Assembly: GCF_900103865.1 (NCBI RefSeq)
Contig: NZ_FNII01000005.1
Location: 62,001 to 126,000, forward strand
Origin: Vreelandella arcis
GTDB taxonomy: Bacteria > Pseudomonadota > Gammaproteobacteria > Pseudomonadales > Halomonadaceae
DNA length: 64,000 nt
Direction: 5' to 3'
The position numbers and the translations under genes were made by a program. Positions within the stretch are counted from its first letter, which is position 1. Each line of letters starts with the position of its first letter. Of the stretch, positions 49,386-58,356 are shown piece by piece. The notes below the pieces were generated by a model, which made no database searches, had not been told where the DNA came from, and saw only the letters and a program-made list of their open reading frames with translations.

Positions 49386-50549
49386 TTATCCTTTTATTGT
49401 AAGTACGGATAACGCCGTATCGAGGTCGGCAATCAGGTCATCAATATGCTCGAGGCCAGCGTGGAACCGGACTATCTTCCCTCCCTTTGGTAGTCCGATA
49501 AGCGAAGCTCTACTTCGATCTGGCGAGATTGGCATAGCAAGACTTTCGAATCCTCCCCAACTACTACCAATACCAAATAGCTGTAAGCTGTTTAGCAAAA
49601 TCTCCAGATCAACCCCCGCTATGAGGGCCACACTTAGCAAGCCATTAGATCCGCTGGCATCACGTGCCCAGATATCATGCCCCGGATGAACAGGCAAGCC
49701 TGGGTGCAAAACACGTATAACCTCAGGCCGCTCAGCGAGCCAAGTCGCTAGAGCAAGTGAATTTTCCTCGTGCCGTTCAAGCCGTAAAGATAAAGTGCGC
49801 ATACCCCTCAACGTTGCATAAGACTCGTCCGGCGCAAGTGTCTGACCCGTGACATGTGCGGTTTTACGTATTTTACTAGCAGCCTCACCACGCGCGCTCA
49901 CAGCTCCCATCATTACATCGGCATGTCCACCAAGGTATTTAGTCCCCGCTATAATGGATACATCACACCCCAGCTCTAGAGGGCGGTAGAGCCAACCGGA
50001 TCCATAAGTGTTGTCTGCTACAACGATCAAGTCCGCCTTATGAGCGCTTGTGCACAGCGCAGGTAAGTCCATAACCTCGTAAGTTTGAGAACCGGGTGAT
50101 TCGACAAAAACGAGATTAGTATTCTCTTTTACGTAAGGGGTAAGGTCAGTGGTATCTGAAGGAAAGAGGTCATAGGTTACACCAAACCGTTGTAAAACCT
50201 CATCACAGCAGGCTTTAGTCGCCCCAAAGATGGTATCAACAAGCAGGAGGTGATCGCCTGGACGTAAAAGTGCCATCAGGACAGAAGAAATGGCCGCCAC
50301 ACCAGTGGGATAAAGCCATGCACCCTCACCACCCTCGAGATCAGCGATTGCTTCCATCAGTGCATGAGCGGTGGTAGTTCCGCGCCTGCCATAGGAAAGC
50401 ACGCTATCATCTGATTCCCGCATGTGCTTAGTTAAGTTATAGCTTTCCACCGTATTGTGAATAATCGTCGATGCACGTATCACAGGAGGGTTAGCAGGGC
50501 CTGGTCGGGCTGGCTGCCCGTAGTGACATAGTTTAGTTTCCCGCTTCAT
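49386..50549 (-). CDS. Cys/Met-metabolism PLP enzyme (cystathionine gamma-synthase/beta-lyase family)
   Basis: Fold-type I PLP enzyme of about 387 residues that probably cleaves or exchanges a C-S bond. The PLP lysine lies in IIAGTKYLGGHADVMMG, with GRRGTTTAHALMEAI and GVAAISSVLMALLRPGDH upstream and SSWGGFESL near the C-terminus, as in cystathionine beta-lyase-like enzymes. The ATG at 50549 (GGAG 10 bases before) overlaps the rhodanese gene by 17 bases, so translation is coupled. The substrate may be a sulfinate, thioether or cysteine derivative; the family does not decide. Confidence 0.85.
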   Translation of the reverse strand: MKRETKLCHYGQPARPGPANPPVIRASTIIHNTVESYNLTKHMRESDDSVLSYGRRGTTTAHALMEAIADLEGGEGAWLYPTGVAAISSVLMALLRPGDHLLLVDTIFGATKACCDEVLQRFGVTYDLFPSDTTDLTPYVKENTNLVFVESPGSQTYEVMDLPALCTSAHKADLIVVADNTYGSGWLYRPLELGCDVSIIAGTKYLGGHADVMMGAVSARGEAASKIRKTAHVTGQTLAPDESYATLRGMRTLSLRLERHEENSLALATWLAERPEVIRVLHPGLPVHPGHDIWARDASGSNGLLSVALIAGVDLEILLNSLQLFGIGSSWGGFESLAMPISPDRSRASLIGLPKGGKIVRFHAGLEHIDDLIADLDTALSVLTIKG

Positions 50550-52140
50550 GACACATTGACTCCAGTTCTGATGCCACAAGAGGTTTAAGCACTGAGCGTT
50601 CCTGCTCGTCTAGCTGGCTTAGGAGATTTAATTCCCAAGCAAGATATTGACGTGCAGCTTCCAGATTGTCGTCATGTCTATCGTGGACAAAAAAGAGGAA
50701 GTCTATGCACTCCCTTTCTGTCGGTGTATAGGGAGTAGCAATAACTTGGTATCCAGTATCTCGCCAACTTTCTGGTGTTCCCACACAACCTGCTACATCC
50801 TCGGCGCCGAGCTCGGTTAACCTCTGCATTACTCCATACACAAGATCCGTGCTCTGACCGATGACAATGATGGGGCTCTTCTTATCTTCGACTTTGGTAA
50901 GATTCGCACGGTTGACCCACTCTGCACTCTCAATATGTGCCTTTCGGTAGGCCATTCCACGCGAGGCATCAAAGAGCTGCGCGCCCTGCAAAATGGATTG
51001 AGCCACATCGCGGAGAGGAATTTCTTTCGTCAGCGTCACTGATGGCTTAATTTCAGCCCCTCTTTCATCACCTTTCCGAGCATCGGCCTCAAGAACAAAA
51101 ACGTCATGCCCCATACCCTTGAGCCAAATTGCAGTCCCTGCCGCACGAAGCCCCAAATCATCGCTTAGAACAACCTGTGCTTGGCGAGTCCCCAAAAATT
51201 CGTCTGTGGCTTGAACTAGCTGTCCACCTGGCGCATGACGTGCACCAGCCCAGTGCGCTTTGAGATACTCTTCTTCCGTGCGGACATCGAACAGAAAAGT
51301 AGTGCGTAATTTGTTATCTAGCATCGTTTGCAACTGCACGGGAGTAACTTTTTTTAGTCCAAACTGTGCTATCAGCTTTTCTGCTCGGCTATTTGCAAGT
51401 TGTTCAGCATCCGCGCTAAGAACAGGCAGTGCTTGTGGCACTTCACCATGGCATAGATCGAACCCTGATAAACGCCAGCCCTGTGTACCGTTGCGAAGTG
51501 CTAGCACTGGGTTTTTCAGCCCTAGATAGCGCAAAGATTGCGCGCCGATAATTGACCGAGTTCGACCGGCACAGTTGATCACCACTGGAGTATTCTGATC
51601 AGAAAGTAATTCTGGCAGCCGATAAGCTAGTTCAGCATTTGGACAGGACATCGCTCCAGGCAGAGACATCTTCTGAAACTCTTTCGGGGAACGCCCATCA
51701 AGTATCATCACTGGCATATTGTGTTGTTGCATTTCGTGGAGATCTTCAGCGGAAATAGAGGGTGTCTCACAGAAATGCTCGACTAGTTCGCCAAAACTCT
51801 TGGATATAACATTTACCCCCTTAAACAGGGTATAACCTGCTTCAGCCCAGGCGGGAGCTCCACCATTTAGTACAACAAGGTTGGCGTAACCCATCTCCAC
51901 CATTCTTGCATGGACTAAGTCAGCCACGCCGTCCCCGGCATCCATAAGAATGCAGAGCGTCTCAAAACAGGGCACCAAAAGTGGTGCGCAAGTTTCAATG
52001 ATGCTGTACGGCGCATTTACGCTGAGAAAAGGATGCCCCTCTCCATATTGACCATGTTCACGAACATCGAGAAAGGCATACTCTTTAGGTTCAGCCAAAA
52101 GTGCCTTCAGATCATCGGCGGAAATTTTTCTAATCGGCAT
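50533..52140 (-). CDS. Four-domain rhodanese-like sulfurtransferase
   Basis: 535 residues with four rhodanese-homology domains in tandem (about residues 5-115, 125-245, 265-365 and 375-475) and a C-terminal helical tail. Only domain 2 has a normal active loop with cysteine, INCAGRTRS. Domain 1 reads LMDAGDG, domain 3 LSDDLGLR and domain 4 VIGQSTD at the equivalent place, so they lack the cysteine. The protein may move sulfane sulfur or bind a sulfur intermediate made by its operon partners. It starts 13 bases after the dioxygenase-like gene. Confidence 0.88.
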   Translation of the reverse strand: MPIRKISADDLKALLAEPKEYAFLDVREHGQYGEGHPFLSVNAPYSIIETCAPLLVPCFETLCILMDAGDGVADLVHARMVEMGYANLVVLNGGAPAWAEAGYTLFKGVNVISKSFGELVEHFCETPSISAEDLHEMQQHNMPVMILDGRSPKEFQKMSLPGAMSCPNAELAYRLPELLSDQNTPVVINCAGRTRSIIGAQSLRYLGLKNPVLALRNGTQGWRLSGFDLCHGEVPQALPVLSADAEQLANSRAEKLIAQFGLKKVTPVQLQTMLDNKLRTTFLFDVRTEEEYLKAHWAGARHAPGGQLVQATDEFLGTRQAQVVLSDDLGLRAAGTAIWLKGMGHDVFVLEADARKGDERGAEIKPSVTLTKEIPLRDVAQSILQGAQLFDASRGMAYRKAHIESAEWVNRANLTKVEDKKSPIIVIGQSTDLVYGVMQRLTELGAEDVAGCVGTPESWRDTGYQVIATPYTPTERECIDFLFFVHDRHDDNLEAARQYLAWELNLLSQLDEQERSVLKPLVASELESMCHEAGN

Positions 52141-52153
52141 TATTCACTCCGTT

Positions 52154-52759
52154 TCAGGTTCTAGTTTTCACACCGACGGCCATGATTTTGTATGTATTAT
52201 TTTCTAGATCAAACACCTTACGTTCAGTCAGCGTCTCAAGTGGGCGGCCATAAAAATGCAAGTGACGGATGATCTGCTCATCACGAATTTCAACGCTATG
52301 TATGTCATCTGGCATGAGTGCAACAGAGGTTCCAGGGCGTATTTCAAACACCTCTTTCACACTCAATTCGGCATAACCTTCTTTACTACCATCATCATGG
52401 CGTTCGTAAAGGGTATTGAGTTCACTCCCTTCAACAGCAGCAATACAGGCCCAGGTCGTGTGATCGTGTGGCAAAATCTTTTTACCAGAGCGCATCACAT
52501 TAAGATAAAGCGAAATTCCTGTATCGCTTTCCGATGCTATAAGATAGCGGGCCTGTAGTTCACCTTCTTCTGGTGGCGAAAATGCTGTATCTGTCCAAAA
52601 GTCGCTATACCCGGCCAATGCTTCAACATCCTTACGAATGTCGTTCAGCAAATTCCGGGTCAGCTCCCCCACATCAAGACGACTACGAGCATTCACAATG
52701 AGATTTTTTACAGCCTCTGAGCGTTTAGCGGAAAGATTAGTGATATTCGAAGACGACAT
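52154..52759 (-). CDS. Cysteine-dioxygenase-family thiol dioxygenase (cupin)
   Basis: About 201 residues. The iron-binding cupin motif has HDHTTWACIAAVEGSE (two His) and the third His in LMPDDIHSVE; RHLHFYGRPL follows as in 3-mercaptopropionate/cysteine dioxygenases. Such enzymes oxidise a thiol to a sulfinate with O2. The ATG at 52759 has AAAAGGAG upstream; the open frame extends 29 codons further into tctA but without a ribosome-binding site. Cysteine, 3-mercaptopropionate, mercaptosuccinate or mercaptolactate are candidate substrates. Confidence 0.82.
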   Translation of the reverse strand: MSSSNITNLSAKRSEAVKNLIVNARSRLDVGELTRNLLNDIRKDVEALAGYSDFWTDTAFSPPEEGELQARYLIASESDTGISLYLNVMRSGKKILPHDHTTWACIAAVEGSELNTLYERHDDGSKEGYAELSVKEVFEIRPGTSVALMPDDIHSVEIRDEQIIRHLHFYGRPLETLTERKVFDLENNTYKIMAVGVKTRT

Positions 52760-52793
52760 GCAAAGTGCTCCTTTTAGTAAGTAAGGCGGGATA

Positions 52794-54353
52794 TTAGTTA
52801 CTAGTTCCGGCCGAAAAGTAGCTTGCGCGTAGATGGCGTAAACCACGTAAGATGGGGGCGATCCACATCACCGCAGCTAAGAGCAACATCGCTACGCTGA
52901 TAGGATGATTAACAGGATCAATAAAGACGAACCAACTACCGCGAGAGATCGACAGGGAGTTAGCGATGGAAGCTTCCATCTGACTACCCAGAACTAAGCC
53001 GAGAATGGCTGGGCCAAGTGGAATATTCGAAACTTTCATCAAATAGGCCACTACACCCGCTCCCAGAGCCACCCAAACGTTGAACAAATTATTGCCATCG
53101 GAGTAGGCGCCTAGCAAACAAAGAAGAAGGATAAGTCCGACCATTACATTTTTTGGAATTGAAAAAACCAAGCGCGAAACTGTTCGGATCACAATATACG
53201 CAACAGGACCCATCAAAATATTGCATGCGAGGAAGGCCACCATAATCATCCAGGCGATATCGGCATGCTGAGTAAATAGAAGAGGCCCCGGCACTAGGCC
53301 GTGTAATGCCATTGCCCCAATAAACAGTGCCGAAGTGGAATTACCTGGAATTCCAAGCGAGAGAAGCGGCACCATGGAGCTAGCTGTTACTGCATTGTTG
53401 GCCGCTTCAGGAGCAGCGATTCCTTCGGGTGCACCGTCATCCCATTTTGGCTCACCCGCTCGACCTTCAAACTTTTTTCGAAAGCGCCTCCCGGCTTGGT
53501 CGTAGGCGATGTATATCGCCATCAGCATTCCCGCCCCAGGTAGCATGCCGATCAAATTGCCGATAGTAGCGCTCGTCAGCCATGTCGGCACAAGACGGCA
53601 GATCAAGCTTCGACCGAGATGCATAGAGCCGATTTCCGGTAACTTCTCGCTTTCATTATTATCACGACGCCCTTTTATCTGATCCTGAAGTAGATCAAAT
53701 ACGGCAGCGACACCAAAAAGTCCGACAAGAATAGGTACGAAAGGAATACCTTCGATTAAGTTGACGCTACCGAAGGTATAGCGTGGATAGCCTGTAACTT
53801 GGCTAAACCCGATGGTAGAGATTAAAAGCCCCAGGGCGGCAGAAAGTATGCCTTTCAGTACATTACCGGAGAGTAGGCCTACCACACTGGATAGCCCCAG
53901 AATGGTGAGAGCAGCATTCTCGACATAGCCGAAGCGCAATGCGATTGTGGCTAGAACCGGCGCGAAGACAAGTAGAACCAATGCGCTCAGAAGCCCACCT
54001 AATACGGAGGAAGTCATTGCGATAGAAAGTGCTTGACCCGCTTGCCCTTTACGGGCCATCGCATTGCCATTGACCGTGGTTAAGAGTGCAGAAGCCGTAC
54101 CTGGCACTCGTATCATAATTGCAGGAATAGCACCTCCCGCCGCCGCTGCACAGTAGATACCGACCATTAGTGCCAACGCCTGCTCCGCCGGTAGGCTGAA
54201 AGAAAAAGGAATAAAAACGGCAAAAGCGATATTTTCATTCATACCAGGGATGGAGCCGACGATAAGGCCAGCAAAAACACCTATAGCTAACATCATTAAA
54301 ACGCTAGGTTGTAAGAGCTCAGTAAATCCAAGAACAATCTGATCCATGGTCAA
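52794..54353 (-). CDS. TTT transporter large membrane subunit (TctA family), island operon
   Basis: 519 residues with about 12 membrane helices. GSIPGMNENIAFAVFIPFSF, MIRVPGTASALLTTVNG and LSLGIPGNSTSALFIGAM correspond to the diagnostic TctA blocks but with unusual residues (MNEN where most have LSAT or similar). It overlaps the TctB gene by 4 bases. It is distant from the TctA at 41569-43098, which argues for a different substrate. Confidence 0.92.
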   Translation of the reverse strand: MTMDQIVLGFTELLQPSVLMMLAIGVFAGLIVGSIPGMNENIAFAVFIPFSFSLPAEQALALMVGIYCAAAAGGAIPAIMIRVPGTASALLTTVNGNAMARKGQAGQALSIAMTSSVLGGLLSALVLLVFAPVLATIALRFGYVENAALTILGLSSVVGLLSGNVLKGILSAALGLLISTIGFSQVTGYPRYTFGSVNLIEGIPFVPILVGLFGVAAVFDLLQDQIKGRRDNNESEKLPEIGSMHLGRSLICRLVPTWLTSATIGNLIGMLPGAGMLMAIYIAYDQAGRRFRKKFEGRAGEPKWDDGAPEGIAAPEAANNAVTASSMVPLLSLGIPGNSTSALFIGAMALHGLVPGPLLFTQHADIAWMIMVAFLACNILMGPVAYIVIRTVSRLVFSIPKNVMVGLILLLCLLGAYSDGNNLFNVWVALGAGVVAYLMKVSNIPLGPAILGLVLGSQMEASIANSLSISRGSWFVFIDPVNHPISVAMLLLAAVMWIAPILRGLRHLRASYFSAGTSN

Positions 54354-54835
54354 AGTCCCGGTGCAATGAAGGACAGAAAGGATTTCGGCAGGCGAACGTT
54401 GAGCACTAGCACGAAGAGTCCGTAGGTCACTAAGGTAATGAATATTGAAATCATTAGGGCACGACTAAGCCGACATACTCCACCGAGCCACAGCATGCCC
54501 AGCATCAGAAAGAAAGTTGAAAGTCCGAAGCCAATCCCAACGGACAGAGCTCCTCCCCAAAGTATGACAACAACAACGGCCAATGCGATTGCACCAAATT
54601 CATTTATAGGCAAAGCACGACTCTCATCGGAGAAAAACGACCTTAAAAAAATCACTAGCCCACATAATGTCAAAATGAGAGAGATAATCAGTGGAAAAGT
54701 CCGAGACCTCGGATCAAAGTCTATGGCGAGATATGTCGCGCCTGCGCCAAAAACAATCAAAATAGCTCCCATCCATATATCTGGATCGCTATAAAAACGG
54801 CGGAAAAACGCCAGGGTGTTGACGATAGTCGGCAT
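54350..54835 (-). CDS. TTT transporter small membrane subunit (TctB family), island operon
   Basis: 161 residues with four hydrophobic segments, in the standard place between the receptor and the large permease genes. FDPRSRTFPLIISLILTLCG is the typical first periplasmic turn and second helix. It follows the receptor gene after a 94-base gap. Confidence 0.85.
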   Translation of the reverse strand: MPTIVNTLAFFRRFYSDPDIWMGAILIVFGAGATYLAIDFDPRSRTFPLIISLILTLCGLVIFLRSFFSDESRALPINEFGAIALAVVVVILWGGALSVGIGFGLSTFFLMLGMLWLGGVCRLSRALMISIFITLVTYGLFVLVLNVRLPKSFLSFIAPGL

Positions 54836-54929
54836 AGGAAAACCTCAGGAACAGACAACCAGGCAAGCTGGTCATGCCCGCCGCGGAATCAGCGCAGACA
54901 TGACCGTGAAAATCAGATGGCTCACACGC

Positions 54930-55880
54930 TTAGCGGGCCAGCCCATTGTCCTCAATGATAGGCACTACCTGATCTGTATAGGAGGTGATGAGGGATTGAA
55001 AACTAGTTGCATCACGATAGGTCGCATCGAACCCAGCATCGGTCATCTTTTGTTGATATTTTTCATCTTCATAAACCTGTTTGAGTAGTTCAGAAAGGAA
55101 CGTTACGCTCTCCTCAGACGTTCCTCTGGGTACAGCCCAGCCACGGAAAGTCGCCCAAACTGGAATACCTAGCCCCGATTCCTCAAAAGTTGGCACATCT
55201 GGAAAATTTGCATCTCGAGCATCTGAAGCCACAGCGAGAATACGTACAGTGCCAGCCTGGGCATGTACCATAGCCTCGCCCATTGGCCAGAAGGCGCCAT
55301 CGGCATGCCCACCGACAACCGCCTGAAGTTGTTCTCCGAAGCCCTGAGCTGGCATATAATTGAACTCAATTCCCACCGAAGACGTCAGCGCTAAACCAGA
55401 CATGTGATGCGATGTGCCTATACCAGCTACAGCCATGTTTAAAGGATCTTCTTCCGCTGCTGCAACGAAATCTTCGATAGTGTCGAAAGGCGATGATGCT
55501 GGAACTGCTATTACTTCAGGATCGAGGTTGTAGGCAGCTACCGGAATAAAATCTTCTATACTGTAGGGGGCTCCTTTGAGTTGGGGATTAGTTACTACAG
55601 AGCTGGTCATGGCCAGGACTGTATAGCCATCTGGATTAGCATTTGCGACAAAGTTCTGGCCAACGATGCCACCACCACCTGCACGGTTAGACACGACAAC
55701 CTTCACATCCCCTAGATATTGGTTAGCCGCTTCCGCAATAAGGCGTGAAGTGACATCGACGCTGCCACCTGGAGCGAAGGGCACCACCAAATCTATATTT
55801 TTCATCGGATAATCCTGGGCGGACACGGATGATATTAGCCCCGATCCTAGAACAACTCCTAAAACGATAGATTTATACAT
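54930..55880 (-). CDS. TTT transporter periplasmic receptor (TctC/Bug family), island operon
   Basis: Periplasmic binding protein of about 316 residues, first gene of the island operon. Signal peptide (about residues 1-22, ending VSAQ) then DYPMKNIDLVVPFAPGGSVD. The ATG at 55880 is preceded by AGGAG; an upstream in-frame ATG at 55940 would spoil the signal peptide. Bug receptors bind carboxylates; here probably a sulfur-containing carboxylate, by context. Confidence 0.92.
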   Translation of the reverse strand: MYKSIVLGVVLGSGLISSVSAQDYPMKNIDLVVPFAPGGSVDVTSRLIAEAANQYLGDVKVVVSNRAGGGGIVGQNFVANANPDGYTVLAMTSSVVTNPQLKGAPYSIEDFIPVAAYNLDPEVIAVPASSPFDTIEDFVAAAEEDPLNMAVAGIGTSHHMSGLALTSSVGIEFNYMPAQGFGEQLQAVVGGHADGAFWPMGEAMVHAQAGTVRILAVASDARDANFPDVPTFEESGLGIPVWATFRGWAVPRGTSEESVTFLSELLKQVYEDEKYQQKMTDAGFDATYRDATSFQSLITSYTDQVVPIIEDNGLAR

Positions 55881-55954
55881 ATATAGTCTCCTGTCGAATG
55901 GGTTGCCAATTTCGGCATTTCGTTTTGTTGTAAAATTCAAGCTACGCCTGAATG

Positions 55955-55964
55955 ACCAATTGGT
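55955..55964. promoter_or_regulatory. Palindrome upstream of the island operon
   Basis: ACCAATTGGT is a perfect 10-bp palindrome about 75 bases upstream of tctC, in an AT-rich stretch likely to contain the operon promoter. It could be an operator. The IS3 element begins about 70 bases further upstream. Confidence 0.35.
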
Positions 55965-56102
55965 AAATTTAAAAAAACAGCCAAAAACATTAACATTACT
56001 AATGGATGATGTTTGATTAAGTTTCTCATCAACAGCGACGTCACCCCCAGATTGAGTAGCGCTACACTTTAGAATCCGATCCTATGGGTAAGGAGATTGG
56101 AC

Positions 56103-56365
56103 ATGAAGAAGCATTTCAGCGAAGAACATATCATTGGCTTCCTGGGCGAAGCAGAAGCGGGACTGCTCATCAAGGAGCTATGCCGTGGGCACAGTTTTCA
56201 GAAGCCAGTTACTATTTTTGGCGCAGCAAGTTTGGCGGTATGAGCGTACCCGAGGCCAAGCGACTCAAAGAACTCGAAGTTGAAAATGTGCGTTTGAAAA
56301 AGCTGCTCGCTGAGTCGCTACTGGAAATGGAGGTCACTCGCGAGGCGCTGAGGAAAAAGCGGTGA
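56103..56365 (+). pseudogene. IS3-family transposase orfA, frameshifted
   Basis: Helix-turn-helix subunit of the IS3 transposase. It starts MKKHFSEEHIIGFLGEAEAG at 56103. A single-base loss in a T run at about 56195 shifts the frame; the continuation SEASYYFWRSKFGGMS and the leucine-rich tail LKELEVENVRLKKLLAES lie in the next frame. The end contains the AAAAAG slippery stretch (about 56354) used for programmed frameshifting into orfB. Confidence 0.88.
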
Positions 56366-57218
56366 GTGCCCCTGCACGACGAGACGTGGTGCGCTTTATG
56401 GTGTCACATGGCCTGAGTGAGCGCCGAGCGCTCCGTGTCATCCGTATGAGTGCCAGCGCGTTACGCTATCAGCGAATGCCGGATCGCAACCAGGGCTTAC
56501 GCGAACGCATCCTGGCGCTCGCGCATCGGCACCGTCGCTATGGGGCGGGCATGATCTATCTGAAGCTTCGTCAGGCCGGAGAGCCGGTCAATCACAAGCG
56601 TGTTGAGCGTCTATATGCCGAAGCTCACTTGCAGGTGAAGCGTCGCAAGCGCAAGAAAGTCACGCCTGCTGAGCGAAAACCCCTTGGCCGCCCTGGTGCC
56701 GCCAATCAGGTCTGGTCAATGGATTTTGTGTTTGACCGAACAGCAGACGAGCGAGTGATAAAGAGCCTCACCGTTGTCGACGACGCTACCCATGAAGCCG
56801 TGGCTATCGTGCCTGAACGTGCCATTGGCGGACTGTTTTTAACACGTATTCTGGATCATCTGGCTTTACAACGTGGCCTACCTAGCGCCATTCGTACTAT
56901 GGAAAGGAATTCTGTGGGCGTGCCATGCTGTCATGGTCTCATCTCCGGAGCGTTGCACTGTTTTTAATCGAACCTGGAAAACCCAACCAAAACGCCTACA
57001 TCGAATCGTTCAATGGGAGCTTTCGAGATGAGTACCTGAATGAGCATTGGTTCACCAGCCTTCATCACGCCCAGGTGGTCATCGAGGTATGGAGGCGAGA
57101 GTACAACGAAGAAAGACCAAAGAAGAGTCTTGGAGGACTGACACCTTCAGCCTATGCCGAGCAACTAGTGGTAAAACACGATAAAGTTACTTCTGATTCT
57201 AAACCCGGCTGCTACTGA
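56362..57218 (+). pseudogene. IS3-family transposase orfB (DDE integrase domain), frameshifted
   Basis: Catalytic subunit. The first Asp is in VWSMDFVFD and the final Glu in YIESFNGSFRDEYLNE. At about 56897 the expected IRTDNGKEF is disrupted: comparison with the family consensus suggests 4 missing bases that remove the second catalytic Asp and shift the frame. The remainder continues in frame from 56925. The element cannot transpose by itself. Confidence 0.88.
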
Positions 57219-57364
57219 AGATGGGGTGACGTCGCTGCCACCTAGTGATGTCTTGGTGCATTTTAGCACCTCTAATTAGGTGGTCAAATTCACTATACCA
57301 CTACAGTGACCTCACCCTCTCAGTGTGGCGCACCGGCGCCGGTAGAGGGTAGGGAGGACTCCAT

Positions 57365-57505
57365 CCCATTGTGCGCCTGCTCGACGACTTTAAAGGCATT
57401 CCGAAAGCCGATGGCTATGCGGGTTACGGTCAGGTGTGTCGTGCCAACTGTATTACCCGTGTTGGCTGTTGGGATCATGCGCGACGCAAGTTAAATAAGA
57501 AACCG
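57365..57505 (+). pseudogene. IS66-family TnpC transposase fragment
   Basis: A plus-strand frame reads PIVRLLDDFKGIPKADGYAGYG then CRANCITRVGCWDHARRKL (residue labels), which closely matches the conserved ADGYAGY and GCWAHARRKF part of IS66 TnpC. Nothing upstream is intact. The lysR 3' end abuts it directly at 57508. The preceding stretch 57238-57364 holds short inverted repeats, including ACCGGCGCCGGT, but no gene. Confidence 0.8.
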
Positions 57506-57507
57506 GA

Positions 57508-58356
57508 TCAGAGTTCAGCACATATCTGATCAAATAAAGCCCTCACTGCTAATGATAGTGAGCCATTGCGGCGATATATATAGAAATTGATGTCAGGCAA
57601 GGGAGGTAATCCTTCACGCTCACCCAAAATGCACAAATCTCGATTAATCATTTCAGGGGTGCGCGCAGTGATGCCTAACCCCGCATTAAGTGCAACGTGG
57701 ATACCCGTTAGGGTTGGACAGGTGTAGCGTTCAACATGTGCCACTCCCCGCTGTTCAAGTGCACTCAATGCGATACGACGAAAAATAGAAGGCGAGTCTG
57801 CGAGTACCAATGGTATCGGCTCATTACGCTCAAGACGTAAAGTGGTTGAGGAGATCCAAACCGTTGGAGAGCTACGTAACAGCTTACCTTCAAAACGCTC
57901 AGTGTGGCGCGTAGTTAAGGTCATATCGAGCCTTCCATCTTCGAGAAGCGGCATTAAGCTCGGACTCCGATCAACTTTGAGCATGATATGAACACGAGGG
58001 TTCGTCTTAGCAAAGGCAGACAAAACACGAGGCAGGATTGAATCCGCGATATCATGCGGTGCTCCAATTCGGACTTCCCCATTTTCCTGGGACGCATTGA
58101 CCATCATCACCGCTTGGTCGTTTAACGCAATAATCTGGCGTGCATAGGTCAATAAGTTTTGCCCTGCTTGGTTTAAATATCGTTGGCGACCAACCTTAAC
58201 GAAAAGTGCTGTGCCCAACGCCTCTTCAAGTCGTCTCATTTGTTGGCTAACAGCAGACTGGGTGCGGCACACAAGACGCGAAGCGGCTGTGAACCCCCCC
58301 TCTTCGGCAATGGCAATGAAGGTACGTAACAAATCCGCATCTAAGTTTACGTTCAT
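57508..58356 (-). CDS. LysR-family transcriptional regulator of the island
   Basis: 282 residues. The N-terminal winged helix has FIAIAEEGGFTAASRLVCRTQSAVSQQMRRLEE (about residues 13-45); the C-terminal effector domain follows. It lies upstream of the island operon, in the same direction, separated by the IS3 copy, and is the only regulator in the island. It may control the operon, or a lost divergent gene whose start seems to remain at 58452. Cysteine or its derivatives are possible effectors, by context only. Confidence 0.88.
   Translation of the reverse strand: MNVNLDADLLRTFIAIAEEGGFTAASRLVCRTQSAVSQQMRRLEEALGTALFVKVGRQRYLNQAGQNLLTYARQIIALNDQAVMMVNASQENGEVRIGAPHDIADSILPRVLSAFAKTNPRVHIMLKVDRSPSLMPLLEDGRLDMTLTTRHTERFEGKLLRSSPTVWISSTTLRLERNEPIPLVLADSPSIFRRIALSALEQRGVAHVERYTCPTLTGIHVALNAGLGITARTPEMINRDLCILGEREGLPPLPDINFYIYRRNGSLSLAVRALFDQICAEL

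Larger units (their letters stand above)
56033..57237 (+). mobile_element. IS3-family insertion sequence (IS407-like), inactivated
   Basis: About 1.2 kb bounded by matching ends: CAGCGACGTCACCCC at 56033 and its complement ending at 57237. It contains orfA and orfB in the standard IS3 arrangement, both damaged. No clear target-site duplication is seen. It lies between the island operon and lysR. Confidence 0.9.
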
